Source of the DNA: Nocardia sp. NBC_01730
GTDB lineage: Bacteria > Actinomycetota > Actinomycetes > Mycobacteriales > Mycobacteriaceae
Direction of reading: 5' to 3'
Assembly: GCF_035920445.1 (NCBI RefSeq)
Contig: NZ_CP109162.1
Span: 7,192,001 to 7,256,000 of the forward strand
DNA: 64,000 bases
The translations under genes were made by a program, and so were the position numbers. Shown piece by piece: positions 39,568 through 49,172 of the stretch (within the stretch, counting starts at the first letter, position 1; each line of letters opens with the position of its first letter). The notes below the pieces were generated by a model, which made no database searches, was not told the DNA's origin, and worked only from the letters and a program-made list of their open reading frames with translations.

Positions 39568-39768
39568 GCGGCGAAGTATTCTCCCGAGCTCGATTCCGCG
39601 CCAGGAATTTACCGACCGGGCGCGTGGTGGGGCTGTCCGCCGAAACAGGTTGCCCACCGGGAGCTTCGGCCCGCTTCGATTTTCGGCGTGCCTGATTCGG
39701 CGGCACCGCAGCACATTCGAGTGATCCGCGCTACAACTCACGAATGACGGCAAGTATCCTCGAAAGTC

Positions 39769-40524
39769 GTGGATCTGACGGTGGACCGGGTGGCATTCGG
39801 AGACGTGCGGATCGCCTACCGGGATTCGGGGGTCGGCGCGGTCAGCGACGTTCCCGTGATGCTGGTGCACGGCATGGGTGGCGACGGGCACACCTGGGAC
39901 CGGTTCGCCCGTGTCCTGGTGCGGTCCGGGCGCAGGGTGGTCATTCCCGACCTACGCGGACACGGTCGTAGCTCGCACACCGATTCCTACCGTTTCGACG
40001 ACTTCGGCACCGACCTGCTACGACTCTGCGATCGGCTGGAACTGACCTCGGTCGATCTGGTCGGGCATTCGCTCGGCGGCTACGCGACGTCCTGCGTCGC
40101 GCAGGAGCGGCCGGAGCTGGTGCGCAGGCTGGTTATCGAGGAGTGCCCGCTGCCACTGCGGTCCGGTGCCGAGGAAATGCGGCTGACCCGCCGCTTCCCG
40201 ACCGTGCCCGAACTGTGGCATGCCACGTCGAGTCTTGCCAGGCACCCGCGTGCGGTGCTCACGTTCGACCGGTCCATGACAAGGACCGCGCTGGAGCAGT
40301 TTCGCAAGCCGAACCCGGAGTGGTGGGACCGGCTCTCCGACATCACCGCGCCGACGCTGGTGCTGCACGGCGGTCCCGGCGGCATGGTCGATCCGGAGAA
40401 GCTGCCCGCCCTGCAGGCCGGTATCCCTGACTGCACTGTGGTGGCGTTTACCTGCGGCCACAGCATCCACCGCGACCGTTACCAGGAGTTCGCCGCGGTG
40501 GTCCGCCCATTCCTGGCGGGCTGA
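39769..40524 (+). CDS. Alpha/beta hydrolase
   Basis: This 251-residue hydrolase starts VDLTVDRVAFGDVRIAYRDSG and has an oxyanion strand MLVHGMGGDG, the elbow [11 protein letters not shown] (Ser near 105), an acid in the GGPGGMVDPEKL region and His in FTCGHSIHRD. The triad is intact. GTG 39769 is the likely start. Substrate unknown. Confidence 0.88.
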   Translation: MDLTVDRVAFGDVRIAYRDSGVGAVSDVPVMLVHGMGGDGHTWDRFARVLVRSGRRVVIPDLRGHGRSSHTDSYRFDDFGTDLLRLCDRLELTSVDLVGHSLGGYATSCVAQERPELVRRLVIEECPLPLRSGAEEMRLTRRFPTVPELWHATSSLARHPRAVLTFDRSMTRTALEQFRKPNPEWWDRLSDITAPTLVLHGGPGGMVDPEKLPALQAGIPDCTVVAFTCGHSIHRDRYQEFAAVVRPFLAG

Positions 40525-40576
40525 CACAGTGTGCGGCGTCCGGGTTCCAGCAGCACGGTGCGGCTGCTGCCCGTGA

Positions 40577-41551
40577 TTACCAGTGCGTGCCGGGAACCCA
40601 GCGGGCCGCCCGACGCAGGGCGGTGTTGGTGACGCGGAGGGCCGTCGACCGTGGCCATGGCTCCGGTCGGGGGGCTACGGGTTCGGCATGTTCCGTGTGC
40701 TCGCCCTTGGCGGCGGGGGAGTCCGGCATGGCACGGTAGTAGCGGTGCAGGATTCGGTCGCGGATATTCGGGGTGATCAGGGCGCTGTATTCGGCGATGG
40801 TGCCCAGCGGCACGTCGATGCGCTTGGGGCGTTCGGTCAGTGCGCGCACGATCGTCGCTGCCGCCCACTCGGGAGACTCGGAGGGGCCCTGATCGCCGCT
40901 CGGGGTGATCATCGGGGTGCGCACCAGCGGCATGTGGATTGTGGTGAAAGTGACGCCGTCGGCCATGGTTTCGATCGCGGCCACCTCGGTGAACTTGTCC
41001 AGCGCCGCCTTGCTGGCCAGATATGCCGAGAACCGTGGCGTGGCCACCTGCACGCCAGCGCTGCTGATGTTGACGATGTGCCCGAACTTGCGTTCCCGCA
41101 TCTGTGGCAGCAGGGCCAGTGTCAGCCGCAGCGCGCCGAAGTAGTTGACCGCCATGGTGCGTTCGAAATCGTGCAGCCGGTCGGTGGAGCGATGGATGGC
41201 GCGGCGGATGGATCGGCCCGCATTGTTCACCAGCATGTCGACGTGGCCGTGCTCGTCCAGGATGGTCTTGACGGTGTGCTCGACGGAGTCGGAATCGGTG
41301 ATGTCGCACGGGTATGCGTAAGCGACGCCGCCCGCGGCCCTGATCTCATCGATCAGGGTGGCGAGTTCGTCGCCGCGGCGCGCGAGCAGGAACACGGTGG
41401 CGCCCTTGCGTGCGACGGCCGACGCCGCGGCTCGTCCGATCCCGGACGAGGCTCCGGTGATGAGGACATGCCGTTCGGCTAGGTCTCGGTTGCGGCGGTG
41501 GCGCCGGATCTGCCCGCGAAAGCCGGCGGTCTCAGCGGATGTTTCGGACAT
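40577..41551 (-). CDS. Short-chain dehydrogenase
   Basis: This 324-residue SDR has a 25-residue basic N-terminal extension, then HVLITGASSGIGRAAA, NNAGRS, the Ser in HIVNISSAGV and YLASKAALD. A long C-terminal segment (RPKRIDVPLGTIAEYSALITPNIRDRILHRYYRAMPDS) is typical of membrane-associated actinobacterial SDRs linked to lipid metabolism. SD AAGGAG precedes ATG 41551. A 20-bp palindrome 32 bp upstream suggests TetR-type control. Confidence 0.9.
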   Translation of the reverse strand: MSETSAETAGFRGQIRRHRRNRDLAERHVLITGASSGIGRAAASAVARKGATVFLLARRGDELATLIDEIRAAGGVAYAYPCDITDSDSVEHTVKTILDEHGHVDMLVNNAGRSIRRAIHRSTDRLHDFERTMAVNYFGALRLTLALLPQMRERKFGHIVNISSAGVQVATPRFSAYLASKAALDKFTEVAAIETMADGVTFTTIHMPLVRTPMITPSGDQGPSESPEWAAATIVRALTERPKRIDVPLGTIAEYSALITPNIRDRILHRYYRAMPDSPAAKGEHTEHAEPVAPRPEPWPRSTALRVTNTALRRAARWVPGTHW

Positions 41552-41582
41552 CGCTGCTCCTTTGCAGGGTCGAGTCGGCATT

Positions 41583-41602
41583 AACTTACTTCGAAGTAAG
41601 TT
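41583..41602. promoter_or_regulatory. 20-bp perfect palindrome upstream of the SDR gene
   Basis: AACTTACTTC followed by its exact reverse complement GAAGTAAGTT spans 41583-41602, in the promoter region of the minus-strand SDR. Its AT-rich, perfectly symmetric form stands out from the GC-rich surroundings and suits a TetR-family dimer. No TetR gene is adjacent, so the regulator must be elsewhere. Confidence 0.7.
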
Positions 41603-41748
41603 TACTCGCCGAGTGGTCCTGGTCACGTTCCGGGGTCGGCCGCTTTCGCCGTGATGGCGGGTCGCGCCGGCGCGGGCGGCGTGTTCGAGATCCTCCATGT
41701 ATGAGGGGTTCCGGTGCGGCGAGTCGGATCGAACGGCTCTCGAATCAA

Positions 41749-41764
41749 TCGAACATATGTGCGA
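41749..41764 (+). promoter_or_regulatory. LexA-type (SOS) box upstream of the TPR-like gene
   Basis: TCGAAC-ATAT-GTGCGA differs from TCGAAC-N4-GTTCGA by one base. It ends 10 bp before ATG 41775. GATACT at 41763-41768 could be the -10 of a leaderless transcript starting at that ATG, so LexA would cover the promoter. Confidence 0.75.
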
Positions 41765-41774
41765 TACTCGGCGC

Positions 41775-42230
41775 ATGGCGGACGATCGGATGGCGGAGGT
41801 TTTTGCCGCGGTGCGGCTCGGTGGCGTTGACTCGACGGCGGCGCGGCAGGCGCTGGAAAAGCTGTGGAATGAACTCGGTGAACACGCGGACGCGTTGCAC
41901 CGCTGCGTGATCGCGCACCACTTGGCCGACCTGCAGGACGAGGCCGCCGACGCGCTGCGCTGGGATCAGCGGGCGCTTGCCGCGGTGTTCGGGCCCGGTA
42001 TTCCGCTCGATGAAGGCCTGCGCGGTTTTCTTCCCTCGCTGTATCTGAACCTGGCCGACAGTCATCGTCGCGTCGGTGAGTTCGAGGTCGCCCGGATGCA
42101 ACTGGCCATCGCTCGCGGGCATCTCGACGTCCTCGCCGCCGACGCCTACGGCGCTTTGATCCGGAGTCGGCTCCGTAGCGTCGAAGCCGTCCTCGCCGCC
42201 GGTTCCACGGAGCGTCTCCCGGGCTCCTGA
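41775..42230 (+). CDS. Putative SOS-controlled TPR-like small protein
   Basis: This 151-residue helical protein (MADDRMAEVFAAVRLGGVDSTAARQALEKLWNELGEHADALHRCVIAHHLADLQDEAADALRWDQRALAAVF...FLPSLYLNLADSHRRVGEFEVARMQLAIARGHLDVL) has two or three TPR-like helix pairs. The gene lies directly upstream of dnaE2 on the same strand, with a LexA-type box of its own. ATG 41775 is chosen because a -10-like sequence places transcription start at that base. A role with the DnaE2 mutasome is inferred from position and box only. Confidence 0.75.
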   Translation: MADDRMAEVFAAVRLGGVDSTAARQALEKLWNELGEHADALHRCVIAHHLADLQDEAADALRWDQRALAAVFGPGIPLDEGLRGFLPSLYLNLADSHRRVGEFEVARMQLAIARGHLDVLAADAYGALIRSRLRSVEAVLAAGSTERLPGS

Positions 42231-42252
42231 CCTTGCTGTACAGCGCCATTAT

Positions 42253-42268
42253 TCGAATGTATGTTCGA
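42253..42268 (+). promoter_or_regulatory. LexA (SOS) box upstream of dnaE2
   Basis: TCGAAT-GTAT-GTTCGA is one base from the consensus. It shares the central GTAT with the imuA' box and ends 17 bp before the dnaE2 start. Confidence 0.9.
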
Positions 42269-42285
42269 TCGCGAGGAGGTGCGGT

Positions 42286-45200
42286 ATGGGCTGGGGCAAC
42301 GGACCGCCGAGCTGGGCGGAAATGGAGCGGGTGCTGTCCGGGCGGCCTGGACGGACCGGCCCGGACACCATGCAGCCCGGTGACGGTGGCGACAGCCCGG
42401 CATGGTCGCGCAAGCGCGCCGAGTACCGGCCCGAGCCGGTCGAGCGCGCCGACGAACCGTCGGTGCCGTACGCGGAGCTGCACGCGCATTCGGCCTACAG
42501 CTTTCTGGACGGGGCGAGCCAGCCGGAGGAACTGGTGGAGGAGGCGGTGCGGCTCGGCCTGGAGGCGATCGCGCTCACCGACCACGACGGCTTCTACGGC
42601 ACCGTCCGCTTCGCCGAGGCGGCCAAGGAGTGGGGGATACCCACGGTCTTCGGTGCCGAGCTGTCACTCGGCGTCCAGCCCGAGCCGCGCGGTTCCACGA
42701 CGGAATGCGGGCACGTCGCCGACTCGGCGGCGCGTACCGGCTCGCCGGATCCGGCCGGCCCGCACCTGCTGGTGCTGGCCCGTGGCCAGGAGGGCTACCG
42801 CCGACTGTCCCGTGCGATCGCGGCCGCGCACCTGGCCGCGGGGGAGAAAGGAATCCTGCGCTATGACCTGGACGCGCTCACCGCCGCGGCCGAGGGGCAC
42901 TGGCACATCCTGACCGGCTGCCGAAAGGGGCACCTCCGCCAGGCGCTGGAGCGCGACTTACGCACCGGAAGCGCACGTCTCGTGCACGCGGAGGCCGCGC
43001 TGCGTGACCTGACCGAACGCTTCGGCACCGAGCGGGTGAGCGTGGAACTCACCCACCACGGCATCCCGGAGGACGATGAGCGCAACGCCCACCTCCTCGC
43101 CATGGCCGATCGCCTCGGCCTGCCCGTGCTCGCCAGTACCGGAGCGCATTTCGCCGCGCCGGGGCAGCGCAGGCGAGCCATGGCGCTCGCGGCGATCCGG
43201 GCGCGGCAGAGTCTGGACGAGGTGGCGGGCTGGCTTGCGCCCGCGGGCGGCGCGCATCTGCGTTCCGGGGCGGAGATGGTGCGGCTGTTCGCTGAATGTC
43301 CCCGTGCGGTGGCGAACGCGGCGGCGCTGGCCCGCGAATGCGCTTTCGACCTGAAGCTGATCGCCCCGAAACTGCCGCCGTTCGACGTGCCTTCCGGACA
43401 CGACGAGCAGTCCTGGCTCCGCGAACTCGCCCTGGCGGGTGCCGCGCGGCGCTACGGCGATCCGAAGCTCAACCCAGAAGCGTATGAGCAGATCGAGCAC
43501 GAACTCGCGGTGATCAACGCCCTGGAGTTCCCCGGCTACTTCCTGGTGGTGCACGACATCGTCGGCTTCTGCAAGGACAACGGCATCCTCTGCCAGGGGC
43601 GCGGTTCGGCGGCCAACTCCGCGGTCTGCTACGCGATCGGCATCACCAATGTCGACCCGGTGCGCAACCAGCTGCTGTTCGAGCGGTTCCTCTCTCCGGA
43701 ACGTGACGGGCCACCCGATATCGACGTCGACATCGAATCCGACCGTCGCGAAGAGGCAATCCAGCACGTCTACGCCCGGTACGGCCGCGAGTACGCCGCG
43801 CAGGTGGCCAACGTGATCACCTATCGTGGCAAGTCCGCGGTGCGCGATGCCGCACGGGCACTGGGATTTTCGCCGGGCCAGCAGGACGCGTGGAGCAAGC
43901 AGGTGAGCCGCTGGATGGGCGTCGGCGCCGAGTCGAACACCGAAATTCCCGCCGAGGTGCTGGAGCTGGCCGCCGACATCGAGGGGCTGCCGCGGCATCT
44001 GGGCATCCACTCCGGCGGCATGGTGATCTGCGACCGGCCGATCGCCGACGTCTGCCCAGTGGAGTGGGCGCGCATGCCCGGCCGCAGCGTATTGCAATGG
44101 GACAAGGATGATTGCGCCGCCATCGATCTGGTGAAGTTCGACCTGCTCGGACTCGGCATGCTCTCCGCGCTGCACTACATGATCGACATGGTGCGCGAGC
44201 ACAAGGGCGAGACCGTCGAGCTGCACACGTTGGATCTGGCCGAACCCGCCGTCTACGAGATGCTGTCGCGCGCGGACTCGGTGGGTGTCTTCCAGGTCGA
44301 GTCGCGTGCGCAGATGGCCACGTTGCCCCGGCTGAAACCGCGGAGCTTCTACGACCTGGTGGTCGAGGTGGCGCTGATCCGTCCGGGTCCCATCCAGGGC
44401 GGTTCGGTGCACCCCTACATCCGGCGTCGCAACGGGGCGGAGGAGATCGTCTACGACCATCCGGCGCTGCGGAATTCGCTGGAACGCACCCTCGGCGTTC
44501 CGCTGTTCCAGGAGCAGCTCATGCAGATGGCCGTCGATGTCGCCGGGTTCACCGCCGTCGAGGCCGATCAGCTGCGCCGAGCCATGGGCTCCAAGCGGTC
44601 TCCGGAACGGATGAACCGCCTGAGGGAACGGCTCTACCAGGGCATGCGCGAGCGGCACGGCATCACCGGCGAAGTCGCCGACCGCATCTACGAGAAGCTC
44701 TACGCTTTCGCGAATTTCGGTTTCCCGGAAAGTCATTCGCAGAGCTTCGCCTCGATCGTGTTCTACTCGGCCTGGTTCAAGCTGCATCACCCCGCCGCCT
44801 TCTGCGCGGGTCTGCTGCGCGCTCAGCCGATGGGCTTCTACTCGCCACAGTCCCTGGTCGCCGATGCCCGCAGGCACGGCGTCGCGGTGCATGGCCCCGA
44901 CATCAACGCCAGCCGCGCCGAACCCACCCTCGAAGCGAAGGGCACCGAGGTGCGCCTCGGCCTCGCTGCCGTCCGCCATATCGGCACTGACCTCGCCGAA
45001 CGCATCGTCGCCGCCAGGGGTGAGCGGCCCTACATCTCTTTCCTCGACCTGACCGGACGAGTGGAACTCACTGTCGCCCAAGCGGAATCCCTCGCTACGG
45101 CCGGTGCGCTCGGCAGCCTCGGCAGCACGCGCCGGGAAGCCCTGTGGGCGGCGGGCGCCGCCGCAGGCGAACGTCCGGACCGGCTGCCCGGCACCGGTGC

Positions 45201-45642
45201 GGCCACCACCGCGCCCGCTCTGCCCGGTATGAGCGATCTGGAAATGGCCGCCGCCGACGTCTGGGCCACGGGTGTCTCCCCGGACAGCTATCCGACCCAG
45301 TTCCTACGCCCTCGGCTCGACGCCCTCGGCGTCACACCGGCCTCCGGCCTGCTCGACGTCCCCGACGGCTCGCGCGTCCTGGTGGGCGGCGCGGTGACGC
45401 ACCGGCAGCGCCCCGCCACCGCCGCGGGCGTCACCTTCCTCAACCTGGAGGATGAAACCGGCATGGTGAACGTCGTCTGCTCGGTGGGTCTGTGGAGCCG
45501 CTACCGCCGTCTCGCCCAGGGCGCTCCCGCCCTGCTCATCCGCGGCCGGGTGCAGAATGCCGAAGGCGCGGTCAGCGTTGTCGCCGAACACCTGCAGCGC
45601 TTGGATCTGCGGATGGAGTCGAGATCGCGCGACTTCCGCTGA
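42286..45642 (+). CDS. dnaE2: Error-prone DNA polymerase DnaE2
   Basis: DnaE2 is the C-family polymerase that copies damaged DNA with ImuA' and ImuB and causes damage-induced mutation. The 1118-residue protein has the PHP domain (YAELHAHSAYSFLDGAS, ALTDHDGFYG, about 60-320) and the palm with catalytic Asp in GPPDIDVDIESDRREEAIQHVYARYG near 485. HhH regions and an OB fold with VLVGGAVTHRQRPATAAGVTFLNLEDETGMVNVV (about 1025-1065) follow. Length and lack of a long C-terminal tail separate it from replicative DnaE1. ATG 42286 has GAGGAGG upstream. Confidence 0.96.
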   Translation: MGWGNGPPSWAEMERVLSGRPGRTGPDTMQPGDGGDSPAWSRKRAEYRPEPVERADEPSVPYAELHAHSAYSFLDGASQPEELVEEAVRLGLEAIALTDHDGFYGTVRFAEAAKEWGIPTVFGAELSLGVQPEPRGSTTECGHVADSAARTGSPDPAGPHLLVLARGQEGYRRLSRAIAAAHLAAGEKGILRYDLDALTAAAEGHWHILTGCRKGHLRQALERDLRTGSARLVHAEAALRDLTERFGTERVSVELTHHGIPEDDERNAHLLAMADRLGLPVLASTGAHFAAPGQRRRAMALAAIRARQSLDEVAGWLAPAGGAHLRSGAEMVRLFAECPRAVANAAALARECAFDLKLIAPKLPPFDVPSGHDEQSWLRELALAGAARRYGDPKLNPEAYEQIEHELAVINALEFPGYFLVVHDIVGFCKDNGILCQGRGSAANSAVCYAIGITNVDPVRNQLLFERFLSPERDGPPDIDVDIESDRREEAIQHVYARYGREYAAQVANVITYRGKSAVRDAARALGFSPGQQDAWSKQVSRWMGVGAESNTEIPAEVLELAADIEGLPRHLGIHSGGMVICDRPIADVCPVEWARMPGRSVLQWDKDDCAAIDLVKFDLLGLGMLSALHYMIDMVREHKGETVELHTLDLAEPAVYEMLSRADSVGVFQVESRAQMATLPRLKPRSFYDLVVEVALIRPGPIQGGSVHPYIRRRNGAEEIVYDHPALRNSLERTLGVPLFQEQLMQMAVDVAGFTAVEADQLRRAMGSKRSPERMNRLRERLYQGMRERHGITGEVADRIYEKLYAFANFGFPESHSQSFASIVFYSAWFKLHHPAAFCAGLLRAQPMGFYSPQSLVADARRHGVAVHGPDINASRAEPTLEAKGTEVRLGLAAVRHIGTDLAERIVAARGERPYISFLDLTGRVELTVAQAESLATAGALGSLGSTRREALWAAGAAAGERPDRLPGTGAATTAPALPGMSDLEMAAADVWATGVSPDSYPTQFLRPRLDALGVTPASGLLDVPDGSRVLVGGAVTHRQRPATAAGVTFLNLEDETGMVNVVCSVGLWSRYRRLAQGAPALLIRGRVQNAEGAVSVVAEHLQRLDLRMESRSRDFR

Positions 45643-45720
45643 TTAGAGAACGGTTAGAAGCGTTCTAGAGAAGGATTATTCGGGGCTGTTCGCGCAGTGC
45701 GGGCGGCTACTGTGCGAGCC

Positions 45721-46722
45721 ATGAGGAAGCTTGCTGTGCTCGCTATCGGGCTGCTGGGGTTGACACTGCTCGTCGGCTGCGGAGACGACGCGGCGAAGCC
45801 CGCACTGGACCGGTCGTCGTCGATGGCCACTGGCCCCGCCCCCGCAGTCATGCCCCCTGGGCTACGTGAGCAGGCGCCCCCGAAGCGGGACAACAACTCC
45901 GGCGGTGACACGGTTTCGCTGCGCAAAGAGGTCGTCACCGGCAGCGTCGAGATCACCGCCGACGCGCCCATCGCCGCGGCGGGCACAATCGCCGATCGGG
46001 TGCGCGAGGTGGGCGGCCGGATCGACAGCCGCACCGAGCAGCCCGGCACCGACGACGACGAGCCGAGCGCCACGCTCACCGTCCGGGTGCCCGCCGACAA
46101 GACCGACACCTTCATCGATGCCCTCGGCGGCATCGGGCACGTCACGGGGGTCAGCACCAATCGGGACGACGTCACCATGCAGTGGGAGGACCTGGACGCC
46201 AGGATCAAGGCGCTGCAGGCTTCGATCGACCGGCTGCGCGCGCTTATCGCGGGCGCCACCAACACCGCCGACCTGCTCAATGCGGAGAAGGCGATGACCA
46301 GCCGCCAGGGTGAGCTCGACAGCCTCACGGCGCAGAAGCGGCATCTCGACGATCAGGTCGCCCTGTCCACGCTGACCATCGATATCACCACCGGAGACAA
46401 GAAGTCCGACGACGACGCCGACAGCTTCTGGGACGGCGTCGTCTCCGGCTGGCACTCGCTGGTGGACTGGCTGAAGGACGCGGTCGTGTTCACCGGCAAG
46501 GCAATACCGTGGCTCGGTTTCCTGCTGGTGATCGCCGCCCTGGTGTGGGGCATCGCCCGGCTGGTGCCGCGGCGCAGGAAGGCCGCGCGCGGTGGGGGAG
46601 AATCGGCACCGGCTCCCGCGGAGCCCTCGACCAGCGCCGAACCCTCGCAAGGCGCGGAAACCAGCGCAGGAGACAAGGGTGCCGACGGTAGTAAGGGCGA
46701 CGATCAAGCCGAACAGCCGTAA
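45721..46722 (+). CDS. DUF4349-type lipoprotein
   Basis: This 333-residue protein has a lipoprotein signal with lipobox LVGC (Cys20) and a DUF4349-like region (VSLRKEVVTGSVEITADAPIAAAGTIADRVREVGGRIDSRTEQ). A coiled coil (about 160-215, DLDARIKALQASIDRLRALI...LNAEKAMTSRQGELDSLTAQKRHLDDQVALSTL), one membrane helix (PWLGFLLVIAALVWGIARLVP, about 263-283) and a charged low-complexity tail follow. Having both a lipidated N terminus and a TM helix puts the coiled coil outside the cell. Function unknown. Confidence 0.85.
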   Translation: MRKLAVLAIGLLGLTLLVGCGDDAAKPALDRSSSMATGPAPAVMPPGLREQAPPKRDNNSGGDTVSLRKEVVTGSVEITADAPIAAAGTIADRVREVGGRIDSRTEQPGTDDDEPSATLTVRVPADKTDTFIDALGGIGHVTGVSTNRDDVTMQWEDLDARIKALQASIDRLRALIAGATNTADLLNAEKAMTSRQGELDSLTAQKRHLDDQVALSTLTIDITTGDKKSDDDADSFWDGVVSGWHSLVDWLKDAVVFTGKAIPWLGFLLVIAALVWGIARLVPRRRKAARGGGESAPAPAEPSTSAEPSQGAETSAGDKGADGSKGDDQAEQP

Positions 46723-46909
46723 GGGCCCGCTGGTGGAAACCCTCGACGACGGGAGCCTGCAACTGTACGTGCGGGCTCCCGCCGTCGAAGGCAAGGCCAA
46801 CAAGGCCGCGATCGAGCTGCTCGCCGTGCACTACGGTGTGCCCAAGTCCGCGGTCCGGCTGGTGGCGGGCGCCGCGTCGCGTTTCAAACGATTCGAAATC
46901 GACCTCTGA
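46679..46909 (+). CDS. DUF167 (YggU-like) small protein
   Basis: The 76 residues VPTVVRATIKPNSRKGPLVETLDDGSLQLYVRAPAVEGKANKAAIELLAVHYGVPKSAVRLVAGAASRFKRFEIDL match the whole DUF167 fold, including the conserved AVEGKANKA. It starts with GTG inside the end of the DUF4349 gene (44-bp overlap), with AGGAGAC just upstream. Function unknown in bacteria. Confidence 0.88.
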   Translation: MPTVVRATIKPNSRKGPLVETLDDGSLQLYVRAPAVEGKANKAAIELLAVHYGVPKSAVRLVAGAASRFKRFEIDL

Positions 46910-46963
46910 CAGCGCAGATTCCCCTGACGGACAATGCCTTTCACCTGGGACCCGGCACGAGGT

Positions 46964-47428
46964 CTACACCCCGCCGGGAAACCCGAGCTGGCGCCACGCC
47001 TCGTACACTGTCACCGCCGCCGCGTTCGAGAGATTCATCGAGCGGCGTCCAGGCAGCATCGGGATCCGCAGCCGGTCGGTGATCCGAGGGTCCGCGAGCA
47101 CCTCCTCCGGCAGCCCGGAGGGCTCGGTCCCGAACAGCAGCACATCGTTCTCGCGGTAGGCCACATCGGTGAACCTGGTGGTGGCCTGCGTGGTGAACGC
47201 ATAGATCCGCTCCGGGCGCAGCACCTCCCACGCCGCCGCCAAATCGGCGTGCACCGTCACCGACGCCAGGTCGTGGTAATCCAACCCGGCTCGCCGCAAC
47301 TTCGGCTCGGACAGATCGAACCCGAGCGGCTCGATCAGATGCAGATGGCACCCGGTCCCCGCGATCAACCGAATCGCGTTGCCGGTATTCGGCGGGATGC
47401 AGGGCTCGTGGAACATCAAGTGGAACAC
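46964..47428 (-). CDS. trmL: tRNA (cytidine/uridine-34-2'-O)-methyltransferase
   Basis: TrmL (SPOUT family) methylates the wobble ribose of leucine tRNAs. The 154-residue protein begins [54 protein letters not shown] and has the knot motifs [15 protein letters not shown] and [29 protein letters not shown] 47428 starts it; a possible inner ATG gives MFHEP. Confidence 0.92.
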   Translation of the reverse strand: MFHLMFHEPCIPPNTGNAIRLIAGTGCHLHLIEPLGFDLSEPKLRRAGLDYHDLASVTVHADLAAAWEVLRPERIYAFTTQATTRFTDVAYRENDVLLFGTEPSGLPEEVLADPRITDRLRIPMLPGRRSMNLSNAAAVTVYEAWRQLGFPGGV

Positions 47429-47618
47429 AATGCATCAGCTTGTCACGCGTGTCAGTGTTGGTTGGCATTAATGAATCCGATTGAATGCGCTACATCCGAG
47501 GCGCACCGAGCGGCTTCACGACCGAACGGATCCGGTAGGCCATCGAGGGGCGAAGGTTTGAACAGAAGCCGCATGCCCGTCGGCGGCGCGGTGTGAAGGC
47601 GTCTGGAAGAATCGGGCC

Positions 47619-47945
47619 GTGACCGATGCCGATACTCCTAGCGCCGGGCGGCGGTCCGCCAGCAGCCTGGGCGCGCAGTTCCTGCGCTGCCACCTGCCGA
47701 TGGTCGTCGTCACGCTGGTGATTATGGTGGCCGTGGTGTTCGTCGCCTCCGACCGGTGGCGACGGGGGGCGTTGTTCTTCGGAGGTGCGACGCTGCTGGC
47801 CGCGGCCTTCCGCCTGTGCCTTCCGACGGCGCGGGTCGGTCTGCTCGCGGTGCGTAGCAAGCCGTTCGACGTGGGTGCGCTGACCCTGCTCGGCTCGAGC
47901 ATCGTGTTCCTCGCGGTCACGATCAACACGATGGGTGTCGGCTAG
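47619..47945 (+). CDS. DUF3017 integral membrane protein
   Basis: This 108-residue protein has three membrane helices (LPMVVVTLVIMVAVVFVA, RGALFFGGATLLAAAFRLCLP and FDVGALTLLGSSIVFLAVTINTM), matching the actinobacterial DUF3017 family that usually lies near folD or metX. Start GTG 47619. Function unknown. Confidence 0.85.
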   Translation: MTDADTPSAGRRSASSLGAQFLRCHLPMVVVTLVIMVAVVFVASDRWRRGALFFGGATLLAAAFRLCLPTARVGLLAVRSKPFDVGALTLLGSSIVFLAVTINTMGVG

Positions 47946-48011
47946 CACGGCGATGATCGGTGTCGGCTGACATTCGGGCAACAAGCCCCGTCATGGGGCG
48001 AGGTCCACAGT

Positions 48012-49172
48012 TCACCGTTCGCTGCGCACGCCGATCCGCGCCAGTCGCATGGTCTCGGTCAGCAGCTTCGATACCGCGGCCGCCTCGGTGAGGAAGCCGT
48101 CGTGCCCGTCGCGCGAGTGTACGACCTCCAGCCCATCGCAGCCAGGTAGCAGATCAGCCAGCTCCTGCTGGGTCCAGAGCGGGTAGAGCCGGTCAGAGTC
48201 GACGCCGCCGACCACGCAGGGCACCGGTGTGGCCGCGAGGGCCGCCGCGACACCGCCGCGCCCGCGGCCGACGTCATGGCGGTTCATCGCTTCGGTCAGC
48301 AGTACATAGGTGGCGGGATCGAAGCGCTTGCACAGCTTCTCGGCCTGGTGGTCCAGGTAGCTCTGCACCGCGTAGCGGCCGCCGCGCGACGGATCTTCGT
48401 CGCCCTGGGGCTTGTTCTGGAACCGGTGGTCGAGCTCGGACTCGGTGCGGTAGGTCAGGTGCGCGATGCGTCGGGCGATGCCCATTCCTGCCATCGGGGC
48501 GCGGCCGGTGTCGTGATAGTCGCCGCCCTGCCAGTCGGGGTCGGCCTTGATCGCCGCGATCTGCGTGGTCTGAGTGCCGATCTGGTCGGCGGTGGCGCGC
48601 GCGCCGACCGCGAGCACCAGTGCGGAGGCGACCCGTTCCGGCGCGCCGACCATCCACTCCAGCACCCGCATGCCGCCCATCGACCCGCCGACGACGGCGG
48701 CGAGCCGCCGGATGCCGAGCAGATCCATCAGCGCCGCCTCCGCGGTCACCTGGTCCCGGATGGAGATCTCCGGAAACCGTGTGCCCCAAGGGTTTCCGTC
48801 CGGAGCGCGGGTGGACGGGCCGGTGCTACCCATACAGCCGCCGAGCACGTTCGTCGCGATCACACACCATTCGTCGGTGTCCAGCGGCGCGCCGGGACCG
48901 ACCATCCCGTCCCACCAGCCGGGCAACGGGTGGATGCCATCGGGCCTGCCGACGACGTGCGAATCGCCGGTCAGCGCGTGTTCGACAAGCACGACATTGT
49001 CCAGCGCGGGAGAGAGCTCACCCCAGCGCTGCACGGCCAAGTGGACGTCCGGAACGACCGCGCCGCTCTCCAGTAGCGCGTCCCCGATGTCGACGATGCC
49101 GAGCTGCCCGTCCGGAGGCGGCAGTACTACGCCGGAGGGACGGCCGGTATTCGGTTCGATACGCACGGTCAC
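48012..49172 (-). CDS. metX: Homoserine O-acetyltransferase
   Basis: MetX activates homoserine as O-acetylhomoserine for methionine synthesis. The 386-residue alpha/beta-hydrolase-fold enzyme has the nucleophile in [17 protein letters not shown], the Asp in [10 protein letters not shown] and His in [13 protein letters not shown], plus ALTGDSHV and [17 protein letters not shown] near the active site. It overlaps the metY remnant by 4 bp and so is read from the same SAM-IV/leader-controlled transcript. With metY broken, its product must go to another enzyme, for example a MetB-type transsulfuration step outside this window. Confidence 0.95.
   Translation of the reverse strand: MTVRIEPNTGRPSGVVLPPPDGQLGIVDIGDALLESGAVVPDVHLAVQRWGELSPALDNVVLVEHALTGDSHVVGRPDGIHPLPGWWDGMVGPGAPLDTDEWCVIATNVLGGCMGSTGPSTRAPDGNPWGTRFPEISIRDQVTAEAALMDLLGIRRLAAVVGGSMGGMRVLEWMVGAPERVASALVLAVGARATADQIGTQTTQIAAIKADPDWQGGDYHDTGRAPMAGMGIARRIAHLTYRTESELDHRFQNKPQGDEDPSRGGRYAVQSYLDHQAEKLCKRFDPATYVLLTEAMNRHDVGRGRGGVAAALAATPVPCVVGGVDSDRLYPLWTQQELADLLPGCDGLEVVHSRDGHDGFLTEAAAVSKLLTETMRLARIGVRSER

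Noticed and set aside
45647..45666. AGAACG...CGTTCT inverted repeat after dnaE2
   Set aside because: Only 6 bp per arm and no T-run; too weak to call a terminator or an SOS box.
46941..47468. 175-codon minus-strand ORF overlapping trmL
   Set aside because: Out of frame with the clear SPOUT motifs of trmL and lacking any features of its own.
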